Assembly (NCBI GenBank): GCA_024711065.1
Contig: JANJTN010000128.1
Coordinates: 1-51,484, forward strand
Length of the DNA stretch: 51,484 nt
Direction of reading: 5' to 3'
DNA from: a bacterium
Lineage (GTDB): Bacteria; Bacteroidota; Ignavibacteria; Kapaibacteriales; Kapaibacteriaceae
Part shown: positions 51,158 to 51,484 of the stretch, one piece after another
How positions within the stretch are numbered: position 1 is the stretch's first letter
Layout of the letters: each line of letters opens with the position of its first letter
Position numbers and translations under genes: made by a program
Notes under the pieces: generated by a model
The model's input: the letters and a program-made list of their open reading frames with translations, nothing else
The model's database searches: none
What the model was told of the DNA's origin: nothing

Positions 51158-51340
51158 TTAGAAGATGAACTTCATCACCTGCGTCATCGCTTGGTCGATG
51201 ATGAAGGTCACTCCCGTGATGATGAGGCTGGTCACGATCACCACGATCGTGCTCTCGCGCAACTGCTCACGCGTGGGCCAGGAGACCTTTTGCATCTCCT
51301 TGCTCACGTCCGTCAGAAATTGTTTCGTCTTTGCCAGCAT
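51158..51340 (-). CDS. secE: Protein translocase subunit SecE
   Basis: 60 residues, the short single-helix form. Amphipathic segment FLTDVSKEMQKVSWPTREQLRESTIVVIVTSLIITGVTFIIDQAM, with the conserved VSWPTREQL just before the one transmembrane helix. Clamps SecY in the inner membrane. Lies 14 nt before nusG and 44 nt after tRNA-Trp. Confidence 0.95.
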   Translation of the reverse strand: MLAKTKQFLTDVSKEMQKVSWPTREQLRESTIVVIVTSLIITGVTFIIDQAMTQVMKFIF

Positions 51341-51384
51341 GTTGCTGTCCTTCGACGGTAAGTTGTCGACGTCTGTTTCGTTCG

Positions 51385-51457
51385 CACGGGCGGCAGGACT
51401 TGAACCCGCAGCCTGCGGTTTTGGAGACCGCTGCTCTACCAGTTGAGCTACACCCGT
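51385..51457 (-). tRNA. trpT: tRNA-Trp (anticodon CCA)
   Basis: 73-nt cloverleaf: acceptor ACGGGTG / CGCCCGT (one T-G pair), D arm GCTC...GAGC, anticodon loop CTCCAAA with CCA, T arm GCGGG-TTCAAGT-CCTGC, discriminator G. CCA is not encoded. tRNA-Trp before secE-nusG is a common bacterial arrangement; rpmG, often between them, is absent here. Confidence 0.95.
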
Positions 51458-51484
51458 ATCACCGCTGAGCTGATGACCGGGATT

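Overview
The window is a bacterial chromosomal segment of roughly 57% GC (estimated by eye), dominated by the translation and transcription core genes. It probably comes from the Bacteroidota/Chlorobiota (FCB) branch, and the high GC suggests a Kapabacteria-like or related lineage. The evidence is: four secreted proteins ending in type IX secretion (Por) sorting domains (FPNP/FPHP/APNP then GxY at the C-terminus); promoters of the Bacteroidetes form TTTG-N20-TAnnTTTG upstream of the str operon and a second EF-G gene; few Shine-Dalgarno sequences; and Bacteroidetes-like r-proteins (Cys-less L36, tailed L17). The genus assignment is inference.

Layout, read in the main direction of transcription (minus strand, right to left): tRNA-Trp, secE, nusG, rplK, rplA, rplJ, rplL, rpoB, rpoC (51.5-40.0 kb), closed by a strong terminator. 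Then comes a 20-kb accessory block (40.0-20.1 kb) of mixed orientation. Then the str, S10, spc and alpha operons run as one tract: rpsL, rpsG, fusA, tuf, rpsJ ... rplQ (19.9-1.0 kb), closed by another terminator. Last are engB and the 5' part of purE. The r-protein order is classical except that rpsD (S4) is missing between rpsK and rpoA and adk is missing between secY and map.

The accessory block holds a secreted beta-helix/histidine-phosphatase fusion, a dicarboxylate/amino-acid:cation symporter, a bestrophin-family channel, an MFS exporter, a second EF-G of the mitochondrial EF-G1/spdEFG1 type, and a Cys-rich secreted protein coupled to a large beta-propeller T9SS cargo. It also holds an ECF sigma / anti-sigma / lipoprotein operon, two more T9SS cargo proteins, a GluQ-type tRNA-modifying enzyme, and a helical protein I do not recognise.

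The main points beyond routine annotation are these. An octamer AGGGGGCT occurs 19 times in both orientations, against about 2-3 expected. A concentric nested inverted repeat lies in front of the ECF operon. The anti-sigma factor appears to continue past its membrane helix into an outer-membrane beta-barrel-like domain. The two EF-G paralogues look functionally divided, with the str-operon copy having lost the domain IV tip histidine. A G-quadruplex-type repeat exactly fills the gap between two convergent genes, and near-identical terminator hairpins are reused. I saw no CRISPR array, insertion sequence, rRNA gene or prophage.
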